This document shows, in pieces, positions 20,113 through 20,675 of a stretch of DNA of 20,675 nt. The translations under genes were made by a program, and so were the position numbers. Source of the stretch: a virus; IMG/VR virus record IMGVR_UViG_3300044641_002037, positions 1 through 20,675 of that record; one strand, given 5' to 3'. How positions within the stretch are numbered: the first letter of the stretch is position 1; the number at the start of each line of letters is the position of its first letter. The notes under the pieces were generated by a model. It was not told where the DNA came from and made no database searches. It saw only the letters and a list, made by a program, of their open reading frames with translations.

Positions 20113-20398
20113 CCTCCGTCATTTTGAGAATCGCGGCATCTTTTTTGTTAGCTCTGATCCAGTTGAAGCCCTGCATGGCGAGGCATGGGTGCCAGCTATC
20201 TACACCGACAAGGGCTGGGCAACAGCAGACGGCTCTACACTGCTGACAGGTATTGAGGAATGGCGCGATGCCACTGAAACGGGGCAAGTCGCAGGCTGCA
20301 GTATCAGCCAACATCAAAACCGAGATGAAAAAAGGCAAGCCGCAAAAGCAAGCGGTGGCAATCGCGCTCGCAAAAGCCGGCAAGTCACGCAAGGGTAA
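20099..20398 (+). CDS. Hypothetical protein (99 aa) overlapping the next gene
   Basis: 99 residues from ATG 20099, inside the last 14 bases of the Mu F-like gene. The first part (NLPSLRHFENRGIFFVSSDP then EAWVPAIYTDKGWATADGST and LLTGIEEWRDA) looks like a small beta-rich domain. From 20268 the same DNA also encodes the small basic protein in another frame, and there this frame becomes low-complexity (QNRDEKRQAAKASGG). No family is recognised. The domain part is probably real; whether the tail is under selection is unclear. Confidence 0.6.
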   Translation: MNLPSLRHFENRGIFFVSSDPVEALHGEAWVPAIYTDKGWATADGSTLLTGIEEWRDATETGQVAGCSISQHQNRDEKRQAAKASGGNRARKSRQVTQG

Positions 20399-20405
20399 GA
20401 AGTGA
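20268..20405 (+). CDS. Small lysine-rich phage protein (DUF6496-like)
   Basis: 45-residue, very basic protein: PLKRGKSQAAVSANIKTEMK, then GKPQKQAVAIALAKAGKSRK. The K(R)GKS..(V)SxNIKxEMKxGKPQKQAVAIALxKAG pattern is a widely seen small phage protein of the structural region (DUF6496-type by recall). It starts within the previous gene in another frame and its stop overlaps the next start (TGATG). The charge suggests nucleic acid binding. Function is unknown. Confidence 0.78.
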   Translation: MPLKRGKSQAAVSANIKTEMKKGKPQKQAVAIALAKAGKSRKGKK

Positions 20406-20566
20406 TGGCTAAGAAGCCTGGCCTATACGCCAACATTGCCGCCAAGCGCAAGCGCATCGCAGCCGGCAGCAAGGAGCGCATGGCACGCAAAGGTGAAGAG
20501 GGCAGGCCTACTGCTGCTGCGTTCAAGGCGGCTGCTAAGACTGCTAAAAAACGCAAGCGTAAGTGA
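20405..20566 (+). CDS. Small lysine/arginine-rich phage protein (53 aa)
   Basis: 53-residue, highly basic protein starting AKKPGLYANIAAKRKRIAAG, then SKERMARKGEEGRPTAAAF and a lysine-rich end. The KKPGLxANIxAKRxRIAxGS opening with a PTAAxFKxAAKTAKK ending is a recurrent small protein near phage head genes. The ATG shares one base with the stop of the previous basic gene. Two such basic proteins in a row could bind packaged DNA or RNA, though no activity is established. Confidence 0.75.
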   Translation: MAKKPGLYANIAAKRKRIAAGSKERMARKGEEGRPTAAAFKAAAKTAKKRKRK

Positions 20567-20583
20567 TAGCCTTAGGGCGTAAT

Positions 20584-20598
20584 TAAGCCTGCGGCTTA
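20584..20598 (+). other. Small hairpin before the last gene
   Basis: TAAGCC-TGC-GGCTTA is a perfect six-pair inverted repeat with a three-base loop, three bases before the start of the last gene. No T-run follows, so it is not an intrinsic terminator; it could mark an RNA processing site or affect start-site access. Confidence 0.4.
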
Positions 20599-20601
20599 TC
20601 C

Positions 20602-20675
20602 ATGTCTGATGAACAACAAACCCAAGAGTCTGCGACTACTGGGGTTGAAGCTGAAGCGTTGCAGCGCAGCGTAGA
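20602..20675 (+). CDS. Start of an acidic protein, possibly the scaffolding protein (partial)
   Basis: Only 24 codons are present, cut by the window edge. The visible N-terminus (SDEQQTQESATTGVEAEALQ) is acidic and rich in Gln and Thr. Scaffolding proteins of tailed phages often begin like this and follow the minor head protein, preceding the major capsid gene. Neither motif nor length can confirm it. Confidence 0.5.
   Translation, partial: MSDEQQTQESATTGVEAEALQRSV

Overview
The window looks like about 20.7 kb of a tailed double-stranded DNA phage (Caudoviricetes), or a prophage of that kind, that infects a cyanobacterium of the Synechococcus/Cyanobium type. The phage assignment rests on a small terminase-like protein, large terminase, DUF4055-type portal and Mu F-like head protein in a row, next to a dense replication and recombination cluster. 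The cyanobacterial host is inferred mainly from a gene for a cyanobacterial-type AbrB regulator (cyAbrB family) between terminase and portal, and from generally weak Shine-Dalgarno signals. No integrase, tRNA, rRNA, insertion sequence or CRISPR array was seen.

Layout. From about 10.5 kb leftward (minus strand) runs a tightly packed cluster whose genes mostly overlap by 1-8 bases (ATGA, GTGA, TAATG): an HNH protein, a 752-residue helicase fused to a DNA methyltransferase, a second HNH homing-type endonuclease, an SF2 helicase with a zinc finger, a 47-residue basic protein, a VRR-NUC nuclease, a 64-residue acidic protein with its own promoter and terminator, an exported RlpA-like protein, several small proteins (one a membrane segment plus helix-turn-helix), a RecE/exonuclease VIII-like nuclease, a third HNH protein, a Bet/RecT annealing protein, a helix-turn-helix protein, SSB, a DUF3310 protein and two neighbouring paralogues of unknown function. 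From about 10.6 kb rightward (plus strand) come a ribbon-helix-helix protein, a Prim-Pol/VirE-type primase-helicase, a 250-base intergenic region with repeated TAGGACGG elements that could be the replication origin, two small proteins, a bacterial-type DnaN sliding clamp, and the packaging and head genes. The window ends in the first codons of an acidic protein that may be the scaffold.

How it fits together. The exonuclease, Bet and SSB form a Red-like recombination module. The primase-helicase, clamp, SF2 helicase and VRR-NUC nuclease form a replication/repair module, but no DNA polymerase is visible, so the phage clamp would have to work with the host polymerase or one encoded outside the window. 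Two proteins carry pentapeptides that match the bacterial clamp-binding consensus: QLDLF in the HNH protein before the portal, and QMALF in the helicase-methyltransferase. Four HNH-type genes sit between core genes with almost no extra sequence, and the two checked look poorer in GC than their neighbours, suggesting invading homing endonucleases.

Control. A good sigma70-like promoter (TTGCCA-17-TATGGT) starts the leftward cluster. Two further leftward promoters at about 4.67 and 5.40 kb share most of their sequence, including the spacer, and each is followed by a small hairpin at the start of the transcript. A clear intrinsic terminator at 5117-5141 divides the leftward cluster. All assignments come from reading the sequence and motifs by eye; no database search was run.
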